A DNA stretch of 25,313 nt from Candidatus Thorarchaeota archaeon (GCA_016840965.1 JAEORI010000159.1:1-25313), one strand, 5' to 3'; positions 7,661 through 16,654 are shown, counted from the stretch's first letter. Notes: generated from the letters alone by a model not told the origin. Numbers and translations are program-made.

Positions 7661-8953
7661 ATGATAATTCCGGGAACAACCATCTCACTCACCCTTACCC
7701 CGAACTATGTTGAGGTGCGTGACAAGGGGATTGTCAAAAAGAAGATACCTTTGAAAGGAAGATCTTTTGACGATGTCGCTCTGGAGTTGCAGAAATATAT
7801 TAGATATCTTGGCAAGAGGCTAGCCCCTGGAGTACTTGAGGACGTACTAGACCGTATAGGATTACCAAAAGCACGAAGAGTCATTAAAGAAGAAATCTTG
7901 GAAGAAAAAGTGATACCAGAACCAGTTGAAACTCCTGTTGAACCAATTGTAGATGAGCCAGTACCAGTTGCTGAACCTGAAAAACCTGAGAAGAAAAAGA
8001 GAAGCTTCCTACGAAAACCTCCTGAACAAGCAGCTAAATTTGTTGAGAGTCACGGAGTCAGTGCGGACGAGAAAGGAGACATAAGTGTTGACGACTTTGA
8101 TGATATTGCAGATGCCCTTCAGGCAGTAGAAGCATTAAGTGACACATTTATGACAAGTGTACCTCGAGAAACACCTGAAGAGAAGAAAGTTAAGCTTAGT
8201 ATTCACCTCGCTGGAAATGAAGAAATTATCGCATCTGGAAAATCATTCGCACGGGTTGGTGAAGTAGTAGAAACTGAAGAAGAAGTTACTGATCAAGAAG
8301 CGGAGATTGAACTTATTGCTGAAACTATAGAGGAAGAGGAGCAACTGGAAGAAGAGTTTGAAACTCAAGAGGTTCCAGCTCATCAGATAAAACCTATAGT
8401 TGAATGTAAAACATTACTTCTGGGAGAGGATGGTGTAGGAAAAGAAACTATGAAAGCGAAGGCAGAGGTCGTACCAATAACACTTGAAGATGGTTCTGTT
8501 TCAGATCATATTTCCGGTCGCATTTTCGATTGCAAGTCCCATCGTGTTGAGATGAGAGTATGGTCATTCGATCTCGCAGTTAAAGCAAAAGTACAAAGAA
8601 AGGAGTTCTATAGAGACGCCCAAATTTTGATTATAGTTTATTCTGCATCTGACAGATGGAGTTTTGAGAGCATCGATTTTTGGCTAAGAGAAGCCACACT
8701 GTCAACAGAAGCAATGCCACCAATTGTAATCGTGGCGAACAAGATTGATCTTAGGACTGAAGCTGGCGAGGACTCAGGAGAAGAACCTGTTGGATACGAT
8801 GAAGGATTCAAATTTGCTGAAGAGTTGGCTCAGCGTTACGGAAATGAAACAGGACTTCATCCTGTAGCATTTATTGAAACATCTTGTGTCACTGGCGAGG
8901 GGATTGACGAGGTCTTTTCTACAGCTGCTCATCTATTTGAAAATACAATCTGA
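7661..8953 (+). CDS. Ras-like GTPase-fold protein with long N-terminal extension and degenerate P-loop
   Basis: A 430-residue protein. Residues 1-80 form a small globular region (beta strands, then a helix-rich segment). Residues 80-245 are acidic, Glu/Pro-rich and probably disordered, with a Lys-rich patch at 110-118. Residues 247-430 form a Ras-superfamily domain. Seen there: P-loop GEDGVGKET (255-263) with Glu262 where Ser/Thr normally binds magnesium; no recognisable DxxG switch II (VWSFDL at 300-305 occupies its place); the RDAQILIIVYSASD strand; NKID (360-363); and SCVTGEG (408-414) for G5. Guanine specificity is therefore kept while hydrolysis elements are altered. The ATG has AGGAGAT 12 bases upstream. 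Expanded Ras-like families are characteristic of Asgard archaea. A pseudo-GTPase or scaffold role is an inference. Confidence 0.85.
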   Translation: MIIPGTTISLTLTPNYVEVRDKGIVKKKIPLKGRSFDDVALELQKYIRYLGKRLAPGVLEDVLDRIGLPKARRVIKEEILEEKVIPEPVETPVEPIVDEPVPVAEPEKPEKKKRSFLRKPPEQAAKFVESHGVSADEKGDISVDDFDDIADALQAVEALSDTFMTSVPRETPEEKKVKLSIHLAGNEEIIASGKSFARVGEVVETEEEVTDQEAEIELIAETIEEEEQLEEEFETQEVPAHQIKPIVECKTLLLGEDGVGKETMKAKAEVVPITLEDGSVSDHISGRIFDCKSHRVEMRVWSFDLAVKAKVQRKEFYRDAQILIIVYSASDRWSFESIDFWLREATLSTEAMPPIVIVANKIDLRTEAGEDSGEEPVGYDEGFKFAEELAQRYGNETGLHPVAFIETSCVTGEGIDEVFSTAAHLFENTI

Positions 8954-8976
8954 TATGAGTGTACTTAAGAGTACAG

Positions 8977-9096
8977 ATGTTAAGTTACGACTCAGAGAAT
9001 TCAAATACTGGACTAACAGTCGTCATATCGCCAGACTTTGAATACCTGGATGCCCTGAACTTGAAAAGTGGTGGTTACCTCGTTAGATTACTGTGA
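8977..9096 (+). CDS. Possible 39-residue protein overlapping the zinc-finger gene
   Basis: An ATG-started frame of 40 codons lies in the gap after the GTPase-like gene and overlaps the zinc-finger gene start by 29 bp in another frame. Its second half (TVVISPDFEYLDALNLKSG, then GYLVRLL) has the strand-helix-strand pattern of small swapped-hairpin (AbrB-like) domains, but similarity is weak. No clear ribosome-binding site precedes the ATG. It may be a real translationally coupled leader gene or chance. Confidence 0.22.
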   Translation: MLSYDSENSNTGLTVVISPDFEYLDALNLKSGGYLVRLL

Positions 9097-9385
9097 AAGC
9101 TGTGGCAAAGAAGTCGATCCAATCAAGCCAGCTAAAAACCTTGAAGATACATTTGCCAATGACACAAGAAAGAACCTATGTATTTGTACTGAATGTTTCA
9201 AGAAGAGATTCAAAGTGAGTTCAATAAAAAGAAGTGGATATGGCGGAACAATATATCAGCTTGAGGAAAAACCTCCGCCACGCTTTGGTTTTGGAAGTGT
9301 TTCTTTTAGCTGCTTGAAATGCAACTGGGTAGCATGGAATGATCTAGGTTTAGAAGTTCATATGCGAAAAAAGCACGCGACATAG
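9068..9385 (+). CDS. Small zinc-finger protein (zinc ribbon plus C2H2 finger)
   Basis: A 105-residue cytoplasmic protein. The N-terminal half has CESC (Cys9, Cys12) and CICTEC (about 38-43), which could make one zinc ribbon. The C-terminus has a C2H2-type finger: FSCLKCNW...HMRKKH, with two Cys two residues apart and two His four residues apart. A basic segment (KKRFKVSSIKRSG) lies between, so nucleic-acid binding is plausible. GTG at 9068 is the only start upstream of the first Cys pair that stays after the in-frame TGA at 9062 (GTG 9071 is equivalent). It is convergent with the four-helix membrane protein gene, with a 2 bp gap. Target unknown. Confidence 0.75.
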   Translation: MVVTSLDYCESCGKEVDPIKPAKNLEDTFANDTRKNLCICTECFKKRFKVSSIKRSGYGGTIYQLEEKPPPRFGFGSVSFSCLKCNWVAWNDLGLEVHMRKKHAT

Positions 9386-9387
9386 TT

Positions 9388-10029
9388 TCATTGATTTACA
9401 GCGAAGTGACTACGCTCTCGGATTATCTCGTGACCTGAAATTTTCAGTCCATCAACTCTTCTTGCAGCACTCTCGAGCATGCCCATCCGATATGTTGCTG
9501 TTCGAGGACCAATTGCATGCAGCCATTCTAGACTTGACATGTCTAGTTTTTCATGAACTGTGAAATAGACTTTAAGATCCTCTCCTATTTCTCTGGACCG
9601 TTCAAACATAGCAACAGTCAGACCTAAACTTGGTGCTGCAAACCCAAGCATAACCCAGATGAAGATGAACTGATCTGCTGCAAAATACTCGTAAAAGAAA
9701 ACGAATCCTGTGAATATCGGTTGTACAAGCGCAACTATGACAAGGATGAGTGATAGATGCTGAGTGACATCGTCACTGCCTAGTCCTGATATCCCAATCA
9801 CATCTTGGTCGGGTGGAAAAAGATAGACTAGTACACTGCCTGAGGCAATACCTACGATGAGTGATGAAAGTGCAATGTATAAGGCGTAGCTAGTAGCACG
9901 TTCCATCCAAACAACATCACCACTTATCAGAGATTGAACAATCAGCGATGCAGCCATGAGGATTACTCCCATTGTGAATCCTTGCCAACTGAAGAATTCA
10001 TACTTCCGTGCCATTATCTCTTCAGACAA
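9388..10029 (-). CDS. Four-helix membrane protein with cytoplasmic C-terminal tail
   Basis: A 213-residue protein of no family I recognise. Four transmembrane helices (about residues 15-36, 47-71, 90-114, 119-142) are followed by a charged tail of about 70 residues (SSLEWLHAIGPRTATYRMG..., ESAARRVDGLKISGHEIIRERS). The tail has no known motif. The start at 10029 is TTG, supported by GAGGTG nine bases upstream; ATG at 10014 (MARKYEFF) is an alternative with a poorer site. It is divergent from the ABC operon, and two inverted repeats sit 38-88 bp upstream of its start, in the region where its promoter should be. It may be controlled together with the ABC system, but this is inference. Confidence 0.7.
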   Translation of the reverse strand: MSEEIMARKYEFFSWQGFTMGVILMAASLIVQSLISGDVVWMERATSYALYIALSSLIVGIASGSVLVYLFPPDQDVIGISGLGSDDVTQHLSLILVIVALVQPIFTGFVFFYEYFAADQFIFIWVMLGFAAPSLGLTVAMFERSREIGEDLKVYFTVHEKLDMSSLEWLHAIGPRTATYRMGMLESAARRVDGLKISGHEIIRERSHFAVNQ

Positions 10030-10066
10030 AGAAAGCTACACCTCTGAAATTCAAACAATCTTTAAC

Positions 10067-10086
10067 TATTCTATAACCATAGAATA
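10067..10086. promoter_or_regulatory. Inverted repeat 1 upstream of the ABC operon
   Basis: TATTCTAT and ATAGAATA are perfect 8 bp arms around the spacer AACC. It lies in the 250 bp divergent region between the four-helix membrane protein and the ABC operon, 38-57 bp from the former's start, and may overlap its TATA box. It shares the half-site TATTCT/AGAATA with the next repeat. Confidence 0.45.
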
Positions 10087-10099
10087 ACTTAAAGTTTCT

Positions 10100-10117
10100 T
10101 ATTCTACATAGAGAATA
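10100..10117. promoter_or_regulatory. Inverted repeat 2 upstream of the ABC operon
   Basis: TATTCT and AGAATA are perfect 6 bp arms around the spacer ACATAG. The arms repeat the half-sites of the inverted repeat 13 bp to the left, so the pair looks like two operators for one dimeric regulator. The shared half-site is the main support. Confidence 0.4.
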
Positions 10118-10164
10118 TGATACCTCTTTGTTAATTACTGATTATATTTACGCACAATTTTACG

Positions 10165-10190
10165 AAGAATTGAAAAGTAGTACAATTCTT
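10165..10190. promoter_or_regulatory. Inverted repeat 3 upstream of the ABC operon
   Basis: AAGAATTG and CAATTCTT are perfect 8 bp arms around a 10-base spacer, 90-115 bp upstream of the first ABC gene. The GATTATATTTA just before it (10140-10150) is TATA-like, so the repeat could lie at or just after the operon's transcription start. It may be an operator or an RNA hairpin in the leader. Confidence 0.38.
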
Positions 10191-10279
10191 AATACTTCAA
10201 AGGAGTAATTTATTAGTCTTCGAATTCAGCTCAGGATATAGCGAGAAAGTCCTCGGAGTGGGTAGTTCTGAACAATGAT

Positions 10280-10966
10280 GTGATTATTGACCTCAGAGAA
10301 GTATCACGAGTCTATACCATGGGTGAGATTGAAGTTCACGCCTTGAGAGGTGTGTCACTTAAAATCAAGAGAGGAAGCGCCATTGGGATTATGGGACCGA
10401 GTGGATCAGGAAAGACAACATTACTCAACTTAATTGGGGCTCTTGATAGACCAACATATGGTAGTGTTGTTCTAGATGGAGTAGATATTACAAACATGAG
10501 TGAAGGCGAGCTGACTAGAGTTCGGCGGAACAAAATTAGCTATGTGTTTCAATTCTTTAATCTCTTGCCCGTCCTAACAGCGTATGAAAATGTGGAACTC
10601 CCTCTACTCATAGGCGGCGTTACAGAAGATGAAAGAAAAGATCGTGTTGATCACTTGCTTTCTCTTGTAGGTCTAACAGAGAGAGCCGAGCATCGTCCAG
10701 ACGAACTATCCGGAGGAGAGCAACAACGAGTCGCGATTGCGAGAGCTCTAGCCAAACCGTCTGGTACAACAAGTTCTGTCATTGTTCTTGCAGATGAGCC
10801 CACAGGAGACCTCGACTATAACACTGGAAAAGAGATTTTGGATATTTTAGTTTCACTGACAAAAGGTGAAGGGGGCACTCTAATCACAGTGACACACGAC
10901 CCAGAAGTCGGTGAGAAGATGGATCATGTATATAGAATGAGAGATGGTATGATAGAGAATCAATGA
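10280..10966 (+). CDS. ABC transporter ATPase, LolD/MacB type (first ATPase of the operon)
   Basis: A 228-residue nucleotide-binding subunit of the LolD/MacB/FtsE class. Seen: Walker [10 protein letters not shown] (39-47), Q-loop Gln91 in FQFFNLLP, signature LSGGEQQR (143-150), Walker [14 protein letters not shown] (167-179) and the switch His206. All catalytic residues are intact. Asp/Glu-rich segments and the FNLLP sequence after the Q-loop are typical of ATPases that serve FtsX-like permeases. A short insert (SGTTSS) lies between signature helix and Walker B. The start is GTG at 10280; GGAGTG is 19 bases upstream, rather far, and no ATG is in frame, so the start is slightly uncertain. The permease follows after 15 bp. 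It should pair with the second, different ATPase at the far end of the operon. Confidence 0.93.
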   Translation: MIIDLREVSRVYTMGEIEVHALRGVSLKIKRGSAIGIMGPSGSGKTTLLNLIGALDRPTYGSVVLDGVDITNMSEGELTRVRRNKISYVFQFFNLLPVLTAYENVELPLLIGGVTEDERKDRVDHLLSLVGLTERAEHRPDELSGGEQQRVAIARALAKPSGTTSSVIVLADEPTGDLDYNTGKEILDILVSLTKGEGGTLITVTHDPEVGEKMDHVYRMRDGMIENQ

Positions 10967-10981
10967 TGGGGGAATAGGATA

Positions 10982-13783
10982 ATGGCTGCTGTACCCACAG
11001 GCTATGAGGCATTTCATAGTGTGAGACGCAAGGGAGTTACCCTCCTTTGCTTTCTTCTTGCCTCCGCAATGGCAATGGGTATCACAGTGTATGTAGATTC
11101 ATACTCGGTTCATGAGTGGGATAACAATATGGCAAAAGTTGGACCGATAGCCATGTCAGCACAAGGAGAAACTATCCAGAATTACGTTACCAGTATCAGA
11201 AATATCGATGGTGTATCAAAAGCCGCAGCAATTCAAAGAAGTAGCGGGGGTATCGAATACTGGTTCACTGATGAGTGGGGATCATGGCGAGACCTAATTT
11301 ATGGTAATATCATAGCACCGAGTCAAGAGTTCATGGATACTTTTCCAGGCTATATCACCCTTGTTGCGGGAGCATTTCCAGGAACGAATAGCTCGCAAAT
11401 CGCAATCATAGAATCAATTGAACAATACTATGATCTCAATATTGGAGATACTGTGAATTTCAGCCAATATTGGGGTAGCGAGACTGAAGAGGTTGAAATT
11501 ATTGGAGTTTATAGACAGGGTGAATCAGATTCATCCAATCAGTATTATTGGGATTATGAGAGTATAGCAATTGTACATCCAAACCTTATGGAGCAGATTG
11601 ATTATTTAGTATACCTTGACATTGATAGAACACAAGTCACACCTTTCAATGCAGGAGGTTCATTGGCATATGTCAATGGGATTGCACAAGCGATAAGGGA
11701 GCTAGACCCTTATTACGACCCGCAATATCCATGGTCATCTAGATTCTGGGTATCAAATGGTATTGCAGATGCAATCAACCAATACATGTTTTGGATTCAA
11801 CTTGCTAGAATGGGGCAACTTTTCAGATCTTCTGGGATTATCGTCTTAATTGTATTTGTTACATTTCTAGCAATTCGGCATAATATAAACGAAAGAAGAT
11901 ATGAGTCAAGTGTGTTATACTCGAGAGGTGCAGCAACTGGTGATCTTGACAAAATTATCAACAGAGAAATATTCATCCTATCTATCCTCTCATGTGTAAT
12001 AGGGATAATTGCAGGAGTAGGAATTAGTAGAGTAGCCATATCAGCAAGTGGGTACTTCACGTTTGATTTTGGTTTAATGATTTCTGAACCTTTTCTTATT
12101 TCCATTGAATCATTGATAATATCAGTTATAGTGGGGATTATCTTACCGATACTGACGTTAGGCGGATATCGAGTAATATACTCGACCAAGAAATCTGTTG
12201 ATGAGAATGTAGGTAAAATTGCTAAGCTTGTAAAAGGCTTTAACTTCATCAGATGGGATTTGCTAGTCGTTCTGATATCAGGTCTACTTTTGATTGCTCT
12301 ATCAACCGGCGGAGCCACTGTCGTGAGCGATCCAATTTTGGGACTAATTCTGCCAATTATCCCACTCCCCCTCTTCCTCGGAGTAGCGAGTCTATCAATT
12401 AAGTTGCTTCGGCGGGGAGCAAACATCATATCCAAATATATGGCAAAAATAGTGGGACCGATTTCTGCGTCCATAGGTATTCGTAGAATTGGTAAAGGTG
12501 CTTCATCTGGAGGAGCAGCCGCAATGGTGCTGGTTCTGGCAATATGCCTCTCATGGAATAGTGCTATTATCGATGCATCTTTGCCAGTTACTGTCGAGTA
12601 CCAATCAAGATTGAGTGTTGGCGCCGACATTTCCTTTGCACTTGATACATCACAATATGATCTCTGGAATGATTTCATTGCAAATGTCACAGATCATGAA
12701 CAAGTTGCATCTAGTTCGTTGGTTTCAGAGATTGAGTTGTATCTGACTAGTGGATATGAAGGACGAAACACGTTTCTGGCAGTGAATCCCGTTGAGTACG
12801 CAAGGATTGGGTATCACTATTTGGGAAATAGACTGAATGAGTCCGAAATGGCAAATATGCTAGAATCACTTTCATCTATCCCAGATGGTGCAATAATATC
12901 TTCAGACATTGCAAGTGATTTCAATCTTGAAGTTGGAGATGTCATGCGTGCAAGTCAGCTCTCTGATGAAACAATACCAATCTCATTCAGGATTCTTGGA
13001 ATTGTCACATCCATCCCGGAGATGCCAGTAAGAAATGATTGGTTTTACTATGACGCAATACCGATTGGTCCAACACCATTTTATAGTTACTATCAGATTG
13101 TGGGTCAGCAAAGAGTCTTAGTAAACCGTGACTTCCTCAGCACGCAAATCAATATTGTAAATGAAACAAATTCATTTCTGTGTGTATCAACTGTAAGAGA
13201 TGCAAATGGGACTCAAATTGCATTTGATGTACTTAATCATGGAGGAATACAAGTACTCTATAACGGCATCTGGGATTCAGTGCATACGAGGACTGATGAA
13301 TACCTAAACCAAGTATCCTACCATATGGACAGATCTGTGGATACTATGCTGACAGTTCTTACTATTGGCACAATCATGGGAGCTTTTGCAGTCTATGCCC
13401 TGGAAGGAGTTCGCGAGAGGAGAAGAGAAATTGCACTCCTACGTTCAAACGGAGCTGATGTTGGAGTCATTATAAGAGCTCAAGGTGCAGAAATGCTTGT
13501 TTTGATGTTGTTCAGTATTATTGTTCTATTTGTATATGCCCCGATGTATTTGACTACATCTATAGCTTCTTCTTCAAGTGGATATGCTTCGTGGTATACC
13601 ATATACCCTGTACCAATTTTTGCAGTGATTCCATGGATCACAATCCTATCGGTTCTTGCGTTTTTCATTGTGTCAGTGGTAATCTTCATTGGAATTGTGG
13701 CTGTGCTAGGATCGCAGATCAATCTAGCATCGACATTGAATGCAACATGGGCTGAAGCAGCACCATATGGAGGTGATGTGTAG
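10982..13783 (+). CDS. FtsX/MacB-superfamily ABC permease 1, ten helices and two ectodomains
   Basis: A 933-residue permease with duplicated FtsX topology. One helix (18-38), an ectodomain of about 240 residues, three helices (about 282-300, 330-353, 377-396), two linker helices (424-470), then helix 7 (510-530), a second ectodomain of about 255 residues, and three final helices (788-807, 837-857, 877-909). The cytoplasmic GVRERRREIALLRSNGA after helix 8 is the hallmark coupling region of FtsX domains, and NERRYESSVLYSRGA is its counterpart in the first half. Such systems act as mechanotransmitters or lipid/lipoprotein extractors rather than channels. The ATG is preceded by GGGGGAATAGGAT. It lies directly between the first ATPase (15 bp gap) and permease 2 (no gap). 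Confidence 0.92.
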   Translation: MAAVPTGYEAFHSVRRKGVTLLCFLLASAMAMGITVYVDSYSVHEWDNNMAKVGPIAMSAQGETIQNYVTSIRNIDGVSKAAAIQRSSGGIEYWFTDEWGSWRDLIYGNIIAPSQEFMDTFPGYITLVAGAFPGTNSSQIAIIESIEQYYDLNIGDTVNFSQYWGSETEEVEIIGVYRQGESDSSNQYYWDYESIAIVHPNLMEQIDYLVYLDIDRTQVTPFNAGGSLAYVNGIAQAIRELDPYYDPQYPWSSRFWVSNGIADAINQYMFWIQLARMGQLFRSSGIIVLIVFVTFLAIRHNINERRYESSVLYSRGAATGDLDKIINREIFILSILSCVIGIIAGVGISRVAISASGYFTFDFGLMISEPFLISIESLIISVIVGIILPILTLGGYRVIYSTKKSVDENVGKIAKLVKGFNFIRWDLLVVLISGLLLIALSTGGATVVSDPILGLILPIIPLPLFLGVASLSIKLLRRGANIISKYMAKIVGPISASIGIRRIGKGASSGGAAAMVLVLAICLSWNSAIIDASLPVTVEYQSRLSVGADISFALDTSQYDLWNDFIANVTDHEQVASSSLVSEIELYLTSGYEGRNTFLAVNPVEYARIGYHYLGNRLNESEMANMLESLSSIPDGAIISSDIASDFNLEVGDVMRASQLSDETIPISFRILGIVTSIPEMPVRNDWFYYDAIPIGPTPFYSYYQIVGQQRVLVNRDFLSTQINIVNETNSFLCVSTVRDANGTQIAFDVLNHGGIQVLYNGIWDSVHTRTDEYLNQVSYHMDRSVDTMLTVLTIGTIMGAFAVYALEGVRERRREIALLRSNGADVGVIIRAQGAEMLVLMLFSIIVLFVYAPMYLTTSIASSSSGYASWYTIYPVPIFAVIPWITILSVLAFFIVSVVIFIGIVAVLGSQINLASTLNATWAEAAPYGGDV
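13769..13777 (+). promoter_or_regulatory. Strong Shine-Dalgarno site for permease 2
   Basis: GGAGGTGAT is fully complementary to an ATCACCTCC 16S tail and stands six bases before the TTG at 13784, inside the last codons of permease 1. It decides the TTG start, which follows the TAG stop of permease 1 directly, and implies translational coupling of the two subunits. Confidence 0.75.
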
Positions 13784-16654
13784 TTGTTTTTGTTCGCACG
13801 ATTATCTGCGAGAGCCCCAGAAGTCTTAACAACACTCTTAATCTTCTCGTTATCTAGCGGGGTACTTGGGGGGATTCTTTTCTACATGGACTCTACTGCA
13901 CCAACTGTTCTGAATGATATGACAGAAGATGTACCGATTGATATGGAGGTTTCACTAGGTTATCAATTCTATATTCAGAATTTCTCTAAACCTAGTTCAA
14001 CGTCTTTTGATGAAATCAGAGATATAGTTGAATCACAAGATTATGTGGTTGCCACAGAACCGATTACATTCGTAAACATATTCGACTGGTATGCAGAAGA
14101 TTGGAGATATAGCAGAAGAGGATTCTTGGGAATTAATAGAACCGCCTTTGACACATTTCCTGATGCAATTCATCTGAATAGTGGAACATTGTCGTATGAC
14201 AATAACCAATGTCTTGTGGAAAAGAGCTTATTTCTCTCGGAGGGTCTTGAATTAGGTGGAAATTATACAATATCCATTACTATTGATGATTGGTCTACTG
14301 GAAACTGGACTCAAATTCAAATAGACAAGTCATTCATAATAGTTGGCACATTCAGCTCAAATATCTACATGATGGAGCAGTATTGGGATCAGCCCGAATT
14401 TTCATATCTACAGATAATTACAACTGCTGAAGCATTAAACTCAACATTTGGATTTCTACCACATGACGAGTATTACGGAATTCAAGATAGAATCTGGGTC
14501 AAATTCGACAGAATGGGAATAATAAGAAATGATGCAGAAACAATGATTGAAATCCTTCAGAATATAAAGAAACAGATTGAACAGGAAACCTTGCCCTTTG
14601 GTATAATTCGGTATGATGCTTTCAAAATTCAAAATGCAGTTTATGAATTTGCTATTTGGTCTATGAGCGTGCGAGCTGTTGCTATTGCATTTTCAATACC
14701 ATCAATTATCATGGGTGTAATGCTCATACAATATAACTCAAAACTTCTATCTGATGAACAACGTAGAGATGTTGGAACAATCAAGACCAGAGGTTCGTCA
14801 GGGATACAAGCATTCTTTTGGGTATTAAGCAGTGCAATCACGACTGGAATTGTTGGAAGTTTAGGAGCTGTATTTACTGGATTTTTGGCTGCTATTTTGT
14901 CTGGCTCTGTAAGGGAGCTCTTAGTATTTAGTTTCGACCAACTATCTGGATTCATACTACTCCTTCAACCCACAGCCATAATTATTGTCTTCTCATTTTC
15001 ATTCATAGTAGGTTTAATTGTAGCTATGCCATCTGCTGTGAAAGCTCTTCTAATGACTCCTACAGAAGCACATAATGTTCTTGAGGGAGAGATTCTAACT
15101 GAATCAGAAAAAATGGCAAGTCCAGCCATTGACATGCTAGTTTTGGGAGTTTCCGGGTATCTCCTATTGATGTTGATGATGATGTTTGCATTCGGCGGTT
15201 TAACGACAATGGCATCAACATTCTTTGCAATGACCATTATACCGATGATGGCCATCTTTCTTTACTCCTTTACTAGGCTGCTGTCAAGAGGAACTGCAAT
15301 TGTTAAATCGAGGTTACTATCGAGAGTTAAAAGACCTTCATTAGTTGTTGGCGCTCGTCTCATATCAAGGACAACTAGGATGTTCAAAAAATCAGAAGCA
15401 ATTGGAACTATGTTTATCGCGATGGTTTTCACAGCAGGTCTTTTCGCTTCGCTCTCAGCTACAACTGGAAACATGCCTATGAAACATGTATTCATCTTTG
15501 AAACAGGAGCTGACATCACTATAGAAGTTGATCCTGATCTTGCCAATGTCACCATGAGCCTAATTCAAAATATAACAGAAGTTAGTGGCGTAGCTCAAGT
15601 AAGCCCTGTAGTAAGGGTTACAGGTTATATTCAGTACTGGAATGCATATGCATACGGGGGAGGTGAGAACGTCAACCGTTCAATTTCAGTATTTGGAGTA
15701 CAACCTAATTCGTGGATTGAAACTGCCTTCTGGCTTGATTATTTCACATTGTACGATAGACCACAGATTTCCATACCGAGGCTCAACGATTCATCAGATG
15801 ATGGCATTAACATCGTTACCACATTCAAACCAATTAGCTATTACACTATCGATTCAATCACTCGTATGCCTATACCCCAATATTCGCCATTGCGTGATTT
15901 ACAAGTCTTTAGTCCTTCATGGTACAATGAAACTAGTTGCACAATTGTTGATCTTATGACGAGCGGCATCGATGGCTATAGTCAGAGAACATATTTCCCG
16001 GGTGAATCAGACTTGTCTGATTTTCTTATCATGGATATCAGTCTTCTGCACAATTGGATCAATAGTACACACGTCACAAAATTCTATGTTGATCTCACAC
16101 CAGATGCAAACTATACTCAAGCTATGATTGATATTTACCGTATTGCACCATCAAGTTTCAATGAAATTAAGGCAGCCCAAGAGTCGATTGATGAAGTTCT
16201 TGATTCTAGAGCTACTCAGTCCATCTTCGGAGCTTATACACTTAATGTCATATTCTCGATTATATATCTCACATTTGGGATGATTATTGTTACAACTGTC
16301 AGAATCAGAAATCTGAGAAAGCAGTTTTCCGTCCTAAGGGCATTGGGAGCTGAAACAAAGTCAATGATTATAGCGACACTAGCTGATACATCGATTGGAC
16401 TGCTTCTTGCAGCTTTAATCGGTGGAGCTTTGGGAGCTACACTTGCATTATTACTAAAAGACATACCACTGTTGTACATGGGACTATCAACTAACGTATT
16501 ATGGACAAGACTTCCAGTGACCCTGATAGTACCATGGTCACTGCTAGTAGGAATAATTGGTACTGCTGTAATAGTATCTCTCCTAGCAACATATACTGTA
16601 GTGTCTCGAGCACTCAAGCTCAATATCGCAGAGGAAATTCAATACATAGGGTGA
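13784..16654 (+). CDS. FtsX/MacB-superfamily ABC permease 2, ten helices and two ectodomains
   Basis: A 956-residue permease with the same plan as permease 1: helix 1 (13-35), ectodomain of about 255 residues, helices near 291-317, 343-372 and 397-419, two linker helices (449-495), helix 7 (540-560), ectodomain of about 250 residues, helices 818-839, 865-891 and 913-940. FtsX coupling stretches are visible as LLSDEQRRDVGTIKTRGSSG in the first half and RIRNLRKQFSVLRALGAE in the second. The ectodomains carry many NxS/T sequons and aromatic residues. Sequence similarity to permease 1 is low apart from topology, so the two likely form a heterodimer. Translation starts at TTG immediately after the previous stop. 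The second ATPase follows, separated by only a few bases. Confidence 0.9.
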   Translation: MFLFARLSARAPEVLTTLLIFSLSSGVLGGILFYMDSTAPTVLNDMTEDVPIDMEVSLGYQFYIQNFSKPSSTSFDEIRDIVESQDYVVATEPITFVNIFDWYAEDWRYSRRGFLGINRTAFDTFPDAIHLNSGTLSYDNNQCLVEKSLFLSEGLELGGNYTISITIDDWSTGNWTQIQIDKSFIIVGTFSSNIYMMEQYWDQPEFSYLQIITTAEALNSTFGFLPHDEYYGIQDRIWVKFDRMGIIRNDAETMIEILQNIKKQIEQETLPFGIIRYDAFKIQNAVYEFAIWSMSVRAVAIAFSIPSIIMGVMLIQYNSKLLSDEQRRDVGTIKTRGSSGIQAFFWVLSSAITTGIVGSLGAVFTGFLAAILSGSVRELLVFSFDQLSGFILLLQPTAIIIVFSFSFIVGLIVAMPSAVKALLMTPTEAHNVLEGEILTESEKMASPAIDMLVLGVSGYLLLMLMMMFAFGGLTTMASTFFAMTIIPMMAIFLYSFTRLLSRGTAIVKSRLLSRVKRPSLVVGARLISRTTRMFKKSEAIGTMFIAMVFTAGLFASLSATTGNMPMKHVFIFETGADITIEVDPDLANVTMSLIQNITEVSGVAQVSPVVRVTGYIQYWNAYAYGGGENVNRSISVFGVQPNSWIETAFWLDYFTLYDRPQISIPRLNDSSDDGINIVTTFKPISYYTIDSITRMPIPQYSPLRDLQVFSPSWYNETSCTIVDLMTSGIDGYSQRTYFPGESDLSDFLIMDISLLHNWINSTHVTKFYVDLTPDANYTQAMIDIYRIAPSSFNEIKAAQESIDEVLDSRATQSIFGAYTLNVIFSIIYLTFGMIIVTTVRIRNLRKQFSVLRALGAETKSMIIATLADTSIGLLLAALIGGALGATLALLLKDIPLLYMGLSTNVLWTRLPVTLIVPWSLLVGIIGTAVIVSLLATYTVVSRALKLNIAEEIQYIG

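Noticed and set aside
8955..9041. 28-residue frame starting at the ATG that overlaps the GTPase-like stop
   Set aside because: Too short, strongly basic without pattern, and in conflict with the better 39-codon frame.
11797..12690. Long minus-strand frame of 297 codons inside permease 1
   Set aside because: It has no domain pattern and lies opposite a clearly coding permease with helices and FtsX motifs.
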